This document shows, in pieces, positions 1-6,059 of a DNA stretch of 8,281 nucleotides. Both the position numbers and the translations under genes were made by a program. Where the stretch lies: assembly GCA_036736205.1 (NCBI GenBank), contig DAINMX010000274.1, positions 1 through 8,281 on the forward strand. The letters run 5' to 3'. The notes beneath the pieces are model-generated. The model saw only the letters and a list, made by a program, of their open reading frames with translations. It was not told the DNA's origin and did not search any database. The stretch comes from XYA12-FULL-58-9 sp001798605. GTDB taxonomy: Bacteria; Myxococcota; XYA12-FULL-58-9. Numbering within the stretch: position 1 is the stretch's first letter; each line of letters starts with the position of its first letter.

Positions 1-9
1 GGGGCCATG

Positions 10-23
10 GCGGCAAATGCCGC
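10..23. other. Small hairpin downstream of the secreted-protein gene
   Basis: GCGGC-AAAT-GCCGC forms a perfect 5-bp stem with a 4-base loop. It lies about 45 bases beyond the stop codon of the minus-strand gene that ends at 69. No T-run follows it on the minus strand (CATGGCCCC comes next), so it is not a convincing intrinsic terminator. The rest of 1-68 holds no gene I can support. Confidence 0.25.
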
Positions 24-68
24 TACAACCGGTGCTGCTAGGAAAGCCGAGCAGGGCCGCATGTCCGC

Positions 69-902
69 CTAGTTGCGCCCGGGACGCTTGCCGGGGGTGC
101 TGTTGCCGGGGCCGGTGGAGGCGTTGCCACCAAAGCTACCTCCAGTTCTGTCTTCGCTCTCCATCCGTCCGAGATAGCTCTGCCGTTGTTGCTCGCCATG
201 GCCGGCCCGGGCAGTGTTATTCCGCCCGGCATCCAGGTTGAGTCGACGGCGCAGTCTATCTTGGAGAATTGTCGCATCATTCATGTCGGCGCTTTGTTTG
301 TGGTCTTGCAAGGTAGCACATACGGTGCGGCGCGCCCAACGGGAATCGATGTCGGCACGTTTTGAGGCTCGGTGCATGGCTGCAATTGCGGTCTGCGCTT
401 GTTTTGCCGAACAGGTCCCATCCTTGACGCAGTCCTGGAGCATTTGGAAAGTCTGCTGTTGCCAGCGTCGGTGCTTGCTCATGCTCTCCAGCGTCCGAGC
501 GGCGGAATGAATCTCATCGGCGCGCCAATGTCCGCGTAGCTGGGTCTGCACGATCTCGCCGGCTGTCTCGACATTGCCGTCGGCTGCGAGAAGCATGACT
601 GCCGCTGCAACGCGCGCTGCTTTGTCTGGCGAGTCGACCATTCCGTTCTGTTCGCCTATGCGCTGAGTGTTGCGCACCTGGGCGCGAAGGCGCTGTTGGC
701 AGGACTCTGCCTCCTCACCCAAACACACCTGGCGACCCTGAGAATGGATTCGGAGTTGTTCGGTGAGCCCTGCGGCTTGGGTGGAAACGCCGGCCGCAAG
801 GAGCTCCTCGACGACCACGTGGGTGTCCTGTGCAGCCCGCGCGTTGTTGACCAACATGGTCAACATGCCACATGTCGTCGCGAATTTGCCGAGCCAACTC
901 AT
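69..902 (-). CDS. Secreted helical protein of unknown function, third gene of the ECF sigma operon
   Basis: I do not recognise the family. Translation most likely starts at the ATG at 902, because GGCGAGG lies 5 bases upstream; an in-frame ATG at 920 lacks such a site and would add six residues. The 277-residue product begins with a Sec-type signal peptide (hydrophobic stretch about residues 7-19, then an Ala-Arg-Ala cleavage motif at 21-23), so the mature protein should be periplasmic or exported. Residues 25-220 are rich in Ala, Gln, Glu and Arg, look almost wholly helical, and carry five cysteines (60, 68, 158, 164, 195) that could form disulfides; a TPR-like or helical-bundle fold is possible but unproven. 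The last 40 residues are a Gly/Asn/Ser/Arg-rich disordered tail. It starts 25 bases after the anti-sigma gene stops, so it is probably co-transcribed with the sigma/anti-sigma pair and may be a periplasmic partner of that pathway (inference). Confidence 0.8.
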   Translation of the reverse strand: MSWLGKFATTCGMLTMLVNNARAAQDTHVVVEELLAAGVSTQAAGLTEQLRIHSQGRQVCLGEEAESCQQRLRAQVRNTQRIGEQNGMVDSPDKAARVAAAVMLLAADGNVETAGEIVQTQLRGHWRADEIHSAARTLESMSKHRRWQQQTFQMLQDCVKDGTCSAKQAQTAIAAMHRASKRADIDSRWARRTVCATLQDHKQSADMNDATILQDRLRRRLNLDAGRNNTARAGHGEQQRQSYLGRMESEDRTGGSFGGNASTGPGNSTPGKRPGRN

Positions 903-927
903 GATAACCTCGCCTCTCATTTACAAC

Positions 928-1530
928 TCAAATAGAGCCCACGTCGAGAACGGAGTTTTGGCCCCCGAAACCATCGTCAACCATTTGCGGCGCTGCTGGA
1001 TCGGCTCGCATGTTCTCACCATCGACGACGATCATGTACTCATAGCGTCCTGGTTGAACCTTGATCTCGCCGACCCAGAAACCATTGTTGGCCCGTTGCA
1101 ATGGCAAGCGTTTCTGCCAGCCAGTGAAATCACCCACCACTTCGACGGAGTTGGCTTCTCCGGCAGGTACGACCAGGCGGACGGTCACGGCTGCGGGAAC
1201 ATCTTTGTCCAATGTTTCAGTTCCTCGCCCGAGGTAGAGGCCGAGCAACAATGCTGCGGCGACCCAACCGAGGCCGAGTCCCCACATAGCACTCGGGCGT
1301 CTGGATTGAAGTACCAGGGGGGACAGGGATATGTCTCGCTCATATTTCAGATCACCAAGCTCCGTGGCCGCGCCTAGCATCGTGACCATATCGGCCTGGT
1401 GCTGAGCGCAGCTCGGGCACTGTGCCAGATGGGCGGCGAGCTCATTCTCCTCTCCAAGCTCAAGTTCGTCCCCATCGAGCTTGCGGTTGAACAGCTCCTC
1501 CAACTCAGCGCATTTGCGTTTCTCGCCCAT
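928..1530 (-). CDS. Transmembrane anti-sigma factor with zinc-finger domain and extracytoplasmic AMPK/CBM48-type glycogen-binding domain
   Basis: Three starts are possible: TTG 1536, ATG 1533 and ATG 1530. I chose 1530 because TAGGG lies 6 bases upstream, giving 200 residues. The N-terminal domain has the ZAS anti-sigma ligand pattern C7, H34-x3-C38-x2-C41 (as in RsrA), which holds the partner sigma factor at the inner face of the membrane. One transmembrane helix spans about 81-101. Residues about 113-197 form an AMPK-beta/isoamylase early-set (CBM48-like) beta-sandwich with the hallmark GDFTGW (133-138), PGRYEY and VVDG strands and ADP near 176-178. The topology puts this domain outside the cytoplasm, where it could sense a glucan or another ligand. 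Compared with rat AMPK beta-1 from memory, the W100 equivalent (W138) and N150 equivalent (N192) are kept, but K126 and W133 equivalents are not, so carbohydrate binding is uncertain. The gene follows the ECF sigma gene by 11 bases, the usual sigma/anti-sigma order. Confidence 0.88.
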   Translation of the reverse strand: MGEKRKCAELEELFNRKLDGDELELGEENELAAHLAQCPSCAQHQADMVTMLGAATELGDLKYERDISLSPLVLQSRRPSAMWGLGLGWVAAALLLGLYLGRGTETLDKDVPAAVTVRLVVPAGEANSVEVVGDFTGWQKRLPLQRANNGFWVGEIKVQPGRYEYMIVVDGENMRADPAAPQMVDDGFGGQNSVLDVGSI

Positions 1531-1541
1531 CATCAACCCTA

Positions 1542-2138
1542 CTACTCGCCCGGTGGCGACAAGGTTACCCCAGCCGTCTGGAGAATTTCCAATAGTGTGC
1601 GACGCCCGCGGTGAACTCGCACCTTCAGGGCCGCGATGGATTGCCCAGTGATCTTCGCGATCTCCTCATAGGAGTGGCCTTCGATGTGTTTGAGCACAAA
1701 GGCCTCTCGTTGTCCCACCGAAAGTTGCTCAAGGGCGTGTTCTAGCTCAGTGCGTAGCTGCTTGCGCCGCAAATGCCAGTCTGGGCCGCGACGGGTATAG
1801 TCTGGCGGCTCTGGGCGATCACCCCATAACCACATTTTGAGCTTTCGGCCACGCAAATGGGTGCGGCATTGGTTGATCACGATACGCAAAAGCCACGGGC
1901 GAAACGCCCGTGAGGAGTCATAACGTCTCAGGTGTTTAAGCACCCGTTCGAGTGACGCCTGCATGATGTCATCGGCCTGCGCGGCGCAGCCGGTCATGCG
2001 CAATGCAACCCGATAGGCCTCGTCTTTGTGACGGCCAAGCAAGGAGCTCAAAGCCTGCTGGTCACCCTCTTGAGCGCATCGAGCCAAGAGTTCGCTCGAT
2101 TCTTTGTCAATCGCCGTTTCTTGTCGAGGGCTGACCAT
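1542..2138 (-). CDS. ECF-type RNA polymerase sigma factor
   Basis: This 198-residue protein has the size and two-domain layout of an extracytoplasmic-function sigma-70 factor. Region 2 spans about residues 29-98, with the core-binding and -10-recognition pattern around DDIMQASLERVLKHL and FRPWLLRIVINQCRTHLR. Region 4 spans about 129-186, with LSVGQREAFVLKHIEGHSYE leading into a helix-turn-helix (155-179) that reads the -35 element. Regions 1.1 and 3 are absent, as expected. The start is ATG 2138; the best purine-rich site, AGGGG, lies 12 bases upstream, longer than usual, so translation may be modest. It is the first gene of a three-gene operon with its likely anti-sigma factor and a secreted protein, and it is transcribed divergently from the large cysteine-rich lipoprotein gene. 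Autoregulation and control of the divergent gene are plausible but not shown. I cannot assign it to a numbered ECF group from sequence alone. Confidence 0.93.
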   Translation of the reverse strand: MVSPRQETAIDKESSELLARCAQEGDQQALSSLLGRHKDEAYRVALRMTGCAAQADDIMQASLERVLKHLRRYDSSRAFRPWLLRIVINQCRTHLRGRKLKMWLWGDRPEPPDYTRRGPDWHLRRKQLRTELEHALEQLSVGQREAFVLKHIEGHSYEEIAKITGQSIAALKVRVHRGRRTLLEILQTAGVTLSPPGE

Positions 2139-2164
2139 AGTTTTACGCTACCCCTAGGTTGGGC

Positions 2165-2211
2165 AAAGGTTACATGCCACTCGCCCCCTCTGCCACATCT
2201 GGGTAACCTTT
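2165..2211. promoter_or_regulatory. Perfect 9-bp inverted repeat in the divergent sigma/lipoprotein intergenic region (candidate operator or paired -35 elements)
   Basis: AAAGGTTAC at 2165-2173 is the exact reverse complement of GTAACCTTT at 2203-2211, separated by 29 C-rich bases. A third GTAAC box lies at 2226-2230, two helical turns (23 bases) from the second. TGCCAC is also directly repeated at 2175-2180 and 2191-2196. ECF -35 elements often contain an AAC core, so the two arms could be -35 boxes for opposite strands. However, the only CGT-like -10 on the minus strand is 21 bases from AAC, slightly too far, and I found no clear -10 on the plus strand. An operator for a dimeric regulator is an alternative. 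Confidence 0.5.
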
Positions 2212-2249
2212 TTTCTCTCCAATGAGTAACAAACCACGGGATCACTTTG

Positions 2250-2263
2250 GCCCACCTGTGGGC
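2250..2263 (+). promoter_or_regulatory. Leader hairpin abutting the ribosome binding site of the lipoprotein gene
   Basis: GCCCA-CCTG-TGGGC forms a 5-bp GC-rich stem with a 4-base loop. It is immediately followed by the Shine-Dalgarno sequence GGGAGAG (2264-2270) and the ATG at 2274. Stacked against the ribosome binding site, it could limit initiation or protect the 5' end. It could equally be a protein-binding palindrome. Function is inferred from position only. Confidence 0.4.
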
Positions 2264-2273
2264 GGGAGAGTTC

Positions 2274-5033
2274 ATGAAACGAGGACTGGGAGGGCTGGGA
2301 GGACTGGGAGTTTGTTCTGCCATTTTCCTGCTCAGCTGCACAGGAAAAATAACAGCCCAGTTGTCAGAACCGAGTGATGCCGAGGGCGTTGGAGACGGTT
2401 GGGCGCGTGGAGATGCGGCGGCCGGCGATCTCACCATGGAAGATGGTGTAGGAGATTCGACCACAGGCGATGCACACAATGGCGATGCCGTAGGTGACAC
2501 GGGAGTCGGCGACGAAAATGGTCGTGGAGATGCCCCGGGTGATTTCGCAACTGGCGATTTCCTCAATCCTGGCGACGGCCAGATTTTCGGCGATGGACAA
2601 CAACCCGGTGACGGACAAATTCCCGGCGACGGCCAGGTTTCCGGCGATGAGCAGCGACCTGGCGATGCCCAGATTCTCGGCGATGGACACCGACCTGGCG
2701 ACGAACAGATTCCTGGTGACAGCCAAACTGGCGGCGACGAGAGCACAGGGATCGACTCGGACGACGATGGTGTTATGGATTTCGTGGACAACTGTCCGTT
2801 TTTCGCCAACGACCAAACCGATACGGATACCGACGGCTTTGGCGATATTTGTGACAACTGCGCCAGTGTCGCAAATCCAGACCAGGTAGACACGGACGAC
2901 GACGGGGTAGGCAACGCCTGCGAACTGAGTGCAGGTGATGGCGACAGCGACAATGACGGTGTGCCCGACGACGGCGACCACAGTGGCGTGGTCGGTGATC
3001 ATCGGTGCACCGGTGGCGTGCTTCTTAATTGCGATGACAACTGTCACCTGGTGCGCAACACCGCCCAGGACGATCTCGACAGCGACGGACTGGGCGATCT
3101 CTGCGACCCTGACGCCGATGACGACGGTGTTCTCGACGATGGTGACAACAGTGGCTTCCGCGGTGACGCTCCGTGCGCTTCCGGTACGGTGACGGGTTGT
3201 GACGACAACTGTCCCCTGACGCCCAACGGTGTCAACCAAGACGCGCAGCTTGACGCCGATGCGGATGGCTTGGGGAACCTCTGTGACGGTTGCCCTCTCG
3301 TCGCCGGTGTCATCTCAGGTTGTTACGACGTCTCGGGGTGTCTCCCAGACGGCGCGGTCTGCGATTTTGCCGGCCAGTGTTGCTCTCTGAATTGTGATGC
3401 GGGTCTCTGTTCAAATGCCGGAACTTGCAACAGCATCACCTCTTCTTGTTCGGCGGACTCTGATTGCTGCTCCAACTTGTGTGCGACCGACCTCTGCCAG
3501 GCGACGGGTTATGGATGTCTGGCGGCGGGAGAGACATGCACCGCGCCAGCCGAGTGTTGCTCTTACACCTGTGCCAACGGTCAATGCCTTCTGTACTCGC
3601 TGTGCCGTATCGAGGGTGAGGTGTGTGCCCTTGATAGCGACTGTTGCTCGGGGTCTTGCGCTGAGCAAGCGGGAGGCGTTTTGATTTGCAGTACCCTCAA
3701 TTACATCGGGTCGGTGCCCAAGGAGTGCCGTGCGGTGGGAGAGTACTGTCAGGGAAATCCCGACTGCTGCTCTCACGCCTGCTATCTACCTGTTGGGTAT
3801 CCTTCCCTCGACCTGCGTTGTGAGTTCATTGGTGGCTGTCGGGTCATTGGCGACGTCTGCAATCGGGACAACGACTGTTGCTCCTTTGCCTGCATCAACA
3901 CTCCCGACGGAGTCAAACGTTGCGACTACTACCATGGCACACCGGGGTGTTTGGACACCGGCGTCCTGCCGTGTTACCCCAACGAAGATCCCGGCGATGC
4001 GTATCCCGATTGGATCACACCAGACGACTATTGCCGAATGCGGGGAGAGATCTGTCGCATCGATGATGATTGCTGTGAGTATGCCGGTGGTGGCGATCAT
4101 GTCTGCCGTATCGCCGACATCGAGCATGGCTCCAAGCGTTGTCGAATCAGCGAGGACACAGCATGCCAACTCACCGGCGAGGTTTGTGCTGTGAGTGAGG
4201 ACTGTTGCGGCGGGCTGTGCATACAGGATGCGTCGGGTGTATTTCGCTGTGGCGGATGTTTGGTCGATGGCACGCCGTGCTCCGAGGCTGGGAGCTGCTG
4301 CAGCCTGGTGTGTGAGCCGTGGCCATCCGAAGCGGATGAGCTTCGTTGTGGCTCCGACATCATACTCTGTCAACCCGAAGGCGAGTTGTGCGACGACGCC
4401 TTGGACTGTTGTGGGGGTCTGTGCAGTGTGGGTGTGGATGGTGCGATGTTCTGTGGCTGCATCGACTTTGGCCAGCCTTGCGATCCAACCAACGCGGATA
4501 GCTGCTGTGAGGGTATCTGTACGGCATGGGACATCACCCTGGGCATCGATGAGTATCGTTGCGGCACAGATCCCGCTTGTATGCCCGAAGGCTGGGTGTG
4601 CACCGCAAACGAAGACTGTTGTGACAACGATTGCATCGGTGGCGTTTGTGGCTGCGCGGCCGATGGCATGATCTGTGAGGACGATGGCGATTGCTGCGAT
4701 GGATATTGCAGCGACGATGGCAGCGGCGTCAGCGTTTGTGGTTGCATGCCGCTGGGTGATGGTTGTGCGGACGACAGCGATTGTTGCGCAGGACAGTGTG
4801 TTGACGATGGCACCGGCGGCAAGATTTGCGGTTGTCGTGTCGTGGGCGAGTCATGCGCGGATTCGATTGACTGTTGCCTGACGGCACCCTACTGCGTCAA
4901 CTTTGGCGCAGGACTCGTTTGCTCGATGACTCGACCCTGCGTGGGGGGAGGAGAGATCTGTAGCACCACGGATGACTGCTGCGATGGCGTATGCTTTGAC
5001 GTCGGCACAGGCCCGCGATGTTGGCTTTTGTGA
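2274..5033 (+). CDS. Large surface lipoprotein: acidic Gly-Asp repeat stalk, TSP3 calcium-binding region, sixteen knottin-like six-cysteine repeats
   Basis: The product is 919 residues. I start it at ATG 2274 because GGGAGAG lies just upstream and the protein then opens with MKRGLGG, a proper basic n-region; an in-frame TTG at 2247 would spoil this. Residues 1-22 are a lipoprotein signal with lipobox LLSC, so C22 is the likely lipidated residue and the protein is membrane anchored, probably outer-membrane exposed. Residues about 36-157 are an acidic Gly-Asp repeat stalk, including nine GDxQxP-type hexapeptides at 100-153. Residues about 161-345 are thrombospondin type 3-like (DxDxDG and DNCP units), expected to bind calcium and pair cysteines. 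Residues 356-916 are sixteen tandem repeats of C-x6-C-x5-CC-x3-C-x4-13-C, the inhibitor cystine knot spacing; databases may label them Dickkopf N-terminal cysteine-rich. The mature chain has over 110 cysteines, implying oxidative folding outside the cytoplasm. Binding target is unknown; adhesion, predation or defence are guesses. It is divergent from the ECF operon, which may regulate it. Confidence 0.9.
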   Translation: MKRGLGGLGGLGVCSAIFLLSCTGKITAQLSEPSDAEGVGDGWARGDAAAGDLTMEDGVGDSTTGDAHNGDAVGDTGVGDENGRGDAPGDFATGDFLNPGDGQIFGDGQQPGDGQIPGDGQVSGDEQRPGDAQILGDGHRPGDEQIPGDSQTGGDESTGIDSDDDGVMDFVDNCPFFANDQTDTDTDGFGDICDNCASVANPDQVDTDDDGVGNACELSAGDGDSDNDGVPDDGDHSGVVGDHRCTGGVLLNCDDNCHLVRNTAQDDLDSDGLGDLCDPDADDDGVLDDGDNSGFRGDAPCASGTVTGCDDNCPLTPNGVNQDAQLDADADGLGNLCDGCPLVAGVISGCYDVSGCLPDGAVCDFAGQCCSLNCDAGLCSNAGTCNSITSSCSADSDCCSNLCATDLCQATGYGCLAAGETCTAPAECCSYTCANGQCLLYSLCRIEGEVCALDSDCCSGSCAEQAGGVLICSTLNYIGSVPKECRAVGEYCQGNPDCCSHACYLPVGYPSLDLRCEFIGGCRVIGDVCNRDNDCCSFACINTPDGVKRCDYYHGTPGCLDTGVLPCYPNEDPGDAYPDWITPDDYCRMRGEICRIDDDCCEYAGGGDHVCRIADIEHGSKRCRISEDTACQLTGEVCAVSEDCCGGLCIQDASGVFRCGGCLVDGTPCSEAGSCCSLVCEPWPSEADELRCGSDIILCQPEGELCDDALDCCGGLCSVGVDGAMFCGCIDFGQPCDPTNADSCCEGICTAWDITLGIDEYRCGTDPACMPEGWVCTANEDCCDNDCIGGVCGCAADGMICEDDGDCCDGYCSDDGSGVSVCGCMPLGDGCADDSDCCAGQCVDDGTGGKICGCRVVGESCADSIDCCLTAPYCVNFGAGLVCSMTRPCVGGGEICSTTDDCCDGVCFDVGTGPRCWLL
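2571..2732 (+). repeat. Nine 18-bp in-frame tandem repeats encoding Gly-Asp hexapeptides (lipoprotein stalk)
   Basis: Nine consecutive 18-bp units, each starting GGCGA or GGTGA, encode GDGQIF, GDGQQP, GDGQIP, GDGQVS, GDEQRP, GDAQIL, GDGHRP, GDEQIP and GDSQTG. Third-codon positions vary between units, so the array is not freshly amplified, but it could still change length without shifting the frame. The protein segment is likely extended or disordered, and acidic. Confidence 0.9.
2754..3296 (+). other. Thrombospondin type 3-like calcium-binding repeat region within the lipoprotein
   Basis: Residues about 161-341 contain repeated Asp-rich loops such as DSDDDGVMD, DTDTDGFGD, DTDDDGVGN, DSDNDGVPDDGD, DLDSDGLGD and DADDDGVLDDGD, alternating with DNCP-type cysteine sites. 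This is the established TSP3 signature, in which Asp side chains coordinate calcium. Two units, at DHSGVVGDHRCTGG and DNSGFRGDAPCASG, carry similar insertions, pointing to an internal duplication of a unit of about 50 residues. Confidence 0.85.
3339..5021 (+). repeat. Sixteen tandem six-cysteine knottin-like repeats within the lipoprotein
   Basis: First cysteines fall at residues 356, 385, 415, 444, 485, 522, 587, 631, 662, 699, 729, 769, 794, 824, 854 and 889. Loop 1 is always six residues, with a Gly at its fourth position in 15 of 16 repeats (repeat 2 lacks it). Loop 2 is five residues, except seven in repeat 11. The third and fourth cysteines are always adjacent and usually follow Asp. 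Loop 4 is three residues, except in repeats 7 (nine) and 15 (five). The last loop ranges from 4 to 13 residues. An extra two-cysteine loop, CLDTGVLPC, sits between repeats 6 and 7. Repeats 12 to 15 are joined by a single Gly, whereas the earlier ones have longer linkers. Confidence 0.9.
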
Positions 5034-5046
5034 CCCCAAGCCTTGT

Positions 5047-5934
5047 CTACAGGAGCACGACGAGGCTGCCCAAAAAGCCGAGGCCCACAGCAAAAACCTT
5101 GGTGACCGTGAGTCGCTCACGCAGAAACAACGCGGCCAGAAGCACCACCCAGAGCGTACTGGTTTGATTGAGGATGGATGCCAGCATGGCCGTCGTGTAC
5201 TTGAACCCCGCGATCCATAAGAGAATGGCCCCGTAGGCACCCACAACTGAGCCCGGGATGGCGTAACGCCAGGCGCGATTGGGTCGAAGGGCAGTGATGA
5301 ACTGTGTACGCAGGGCTTTGGAGCCGATAACGAGGAGGGTGAGAAGAACGACGCCGCCGGCCATACGGACTGTCGTAGACCAAAGTACCGAATGGGTTTC
5401 GAGGATCGGTTTGACGGCGACGATGCAAACGCTCATCAAACCCTCCGCAAGGACGCCGAGGAAGATCCCCTCCACGAGTTGACCTCGGGGTAGCGGGTCG
5501 GATCGCTTTCGGGCGGTGAGAACAATACCTGCGATCACGAGCAAACCACCTACAACCATCATCGACGAGAGTTCTTCATCGAGGAGAACGCCGGAGAACA
5601 TCACGACGAACGGTGCGTAGAGACATGAGACGATGGCCGAGCGACTGGCACCGAGGAGATTGAGACTGCGAAAGAGAATCGTATCGGCAATGCCGATGCC
5701 GATGGCGCCGCTGATGATCAACAGAATGATCTCGTCGATGGGTGCGGGTTGAATGAGCTCCAGGTCCATCACCAGGAAGGTGAGCAACAACAGGATCAAG
5801 CCGATGAGGTCTTTGATGTAGTTGAGCGCTGTCGGCGGGACAAAGTCACCGCTCTTTTTGAACAAGATGACCGCGACTCCCCAAGAGAGAGCGGTCAGCA
5901 ACGCATACACGGAACCCAAAGATGATGGTGACAA
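5047..5934 (-). CDS. DMT superfamily (EamA-type) membrane transporter
   Basis: The 295-residue protein has about ten hydrophobic helices (roughly 7-25, 37-55, 67-85, 95-118, 124-140, 152-174, 185-204, 223-243, 247-270 and 276-294). They are arranged as two EamA halves (about 4-140 and 152-294), the usual layout and length for drug/metabolite transporters in the inner membrane. Each half ends with the typical acidic motif: LLDEELS near 117-123 and LFLRERLT near 269-276. The substrate cannot be read from sequence; family members export amino acids, nucleotides or other metabolites. The start is TTG 5934, with GAGG 9 bases upstream; an ATG further upstream is followed at once by a stop. It converges on the lipoprotein gene with only 13 bases between the stops, and starts 125 bases after the toxin gene stops, so it may have its own promoter. 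I see no functional tie to either neighbour. Confidence 0.9.
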   Translation of the reverse strand: MSPSSLGSVYALLTALSWGVAVILFKKSGDFVPPTALNYIKDLIGLILLLLTFLVMDLELIQPAPIDEIILLIISGAIGIGIADTILFRSLNLLGASRSAIVSCLYAPFVVMFSGVLLDEELSSMMVVGGLLVIAGIVLTARKRSDPLPRGQLVEGIFLGVLAEGLMSVCIVAVKPILETHSVLWSTTVRMAGGVVLLTLLVIGSKALRTQFITALRPNRAWRYAIPGSVVGAYGAILLWIAGFKYTTAMLASILNQTSTLWVVLLAALFLRERLTVTKVFAVGLGFLGSLVVLL

Positions 5935-5970
5935 GGTTCACATCCTCAGAATGGCAAACCGTCTTTAGCA

Positions 5971-5997
5971 GGGTCGTTGCACACAAGCCAGCGACCC
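5971..5997. other. Stem-loop between toxin and transporter genes
   Basis: GGGTCGTTG (5971-5979) pairs with CAGCGACCC (5989-5997) through nine positions, one a G-T wobble, around a 9-base loop. It lies in the 125-base gap between the toxin stop and the transporter start. No T-run follows on either strand, so it is not a standard intrinsic terminator. It could be an RNA processing or attenuation structure. Confidence 0.35.
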
Positions 5998-5998
5998 G

Positions 5999-6025
5999 CA
6001 TGGTAGACATGGTAGGCATGGCGGT
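5999..6025. repeat. Three 9-bp imperfect tandem repeats
   Basis: CATGGTAGA, CATGGTAGG and CATGGCGGT follow each other directly in the toxin-transporter gap. The first two differ at one base. They have no coding context I can support and no known role. Confidence 0.45.
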
Positions 6026-6059
6026 GGAGAAGCATGCCGCCGATCTGGTTGTCGGCCGT

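Noticed and set aside
763..1377. 204-residue plus-strand reading frame
   Set aside because: It lies wholly opposite the anti-sigma and secreted-protein genes, which have clear domain or signal evidence.
2165..2214. Inverted repeat followed by TTTTTT as a plus-strand terminator
   Set aside because: No plus-strand gene ends upstream of it, and the 29-base loop is long. An operator or promoter element fits better.
2247..2273. Upstream TTG start for the lipoprotein
   Set aside because: It would add MAHLWAGEF before the basic n-region, spoil the lipoprotein signal and place the leader hairpin and Shine-Dalgarno inside the coding sequence.
2571..2732. Possible CRISPR-like array
   Set aside because: The 18-bp units follow each other without spacers and encode an in-frame hexapeptide.
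2048..2953. Long minus-strand reading frame rich in Ser and Pro opposite the lipoprotein and sigma gene start
   Set aside because: Its SPSPG-type repeats are the antisense of the GD-repeat minisatellite, it overlaps two well-supported genes, and it has no plausible domain.
2364..3239. 291-residue minus-strand reading frame, Val/Ile/Ala-rich
   Set aside because: It is the antisense of GGC-GAC/GAT codons in the TSP3 and stalk repeats. The biased composition explains the lack of stops.
5023..5042. Hairpin GGCTT/AAGCC at the convergent ends of the lipoprotein and transporter genes as a bidirectional terminator
   Set aside because: Only 5 bp with a 10-base loop and no proper T-run on either strand.
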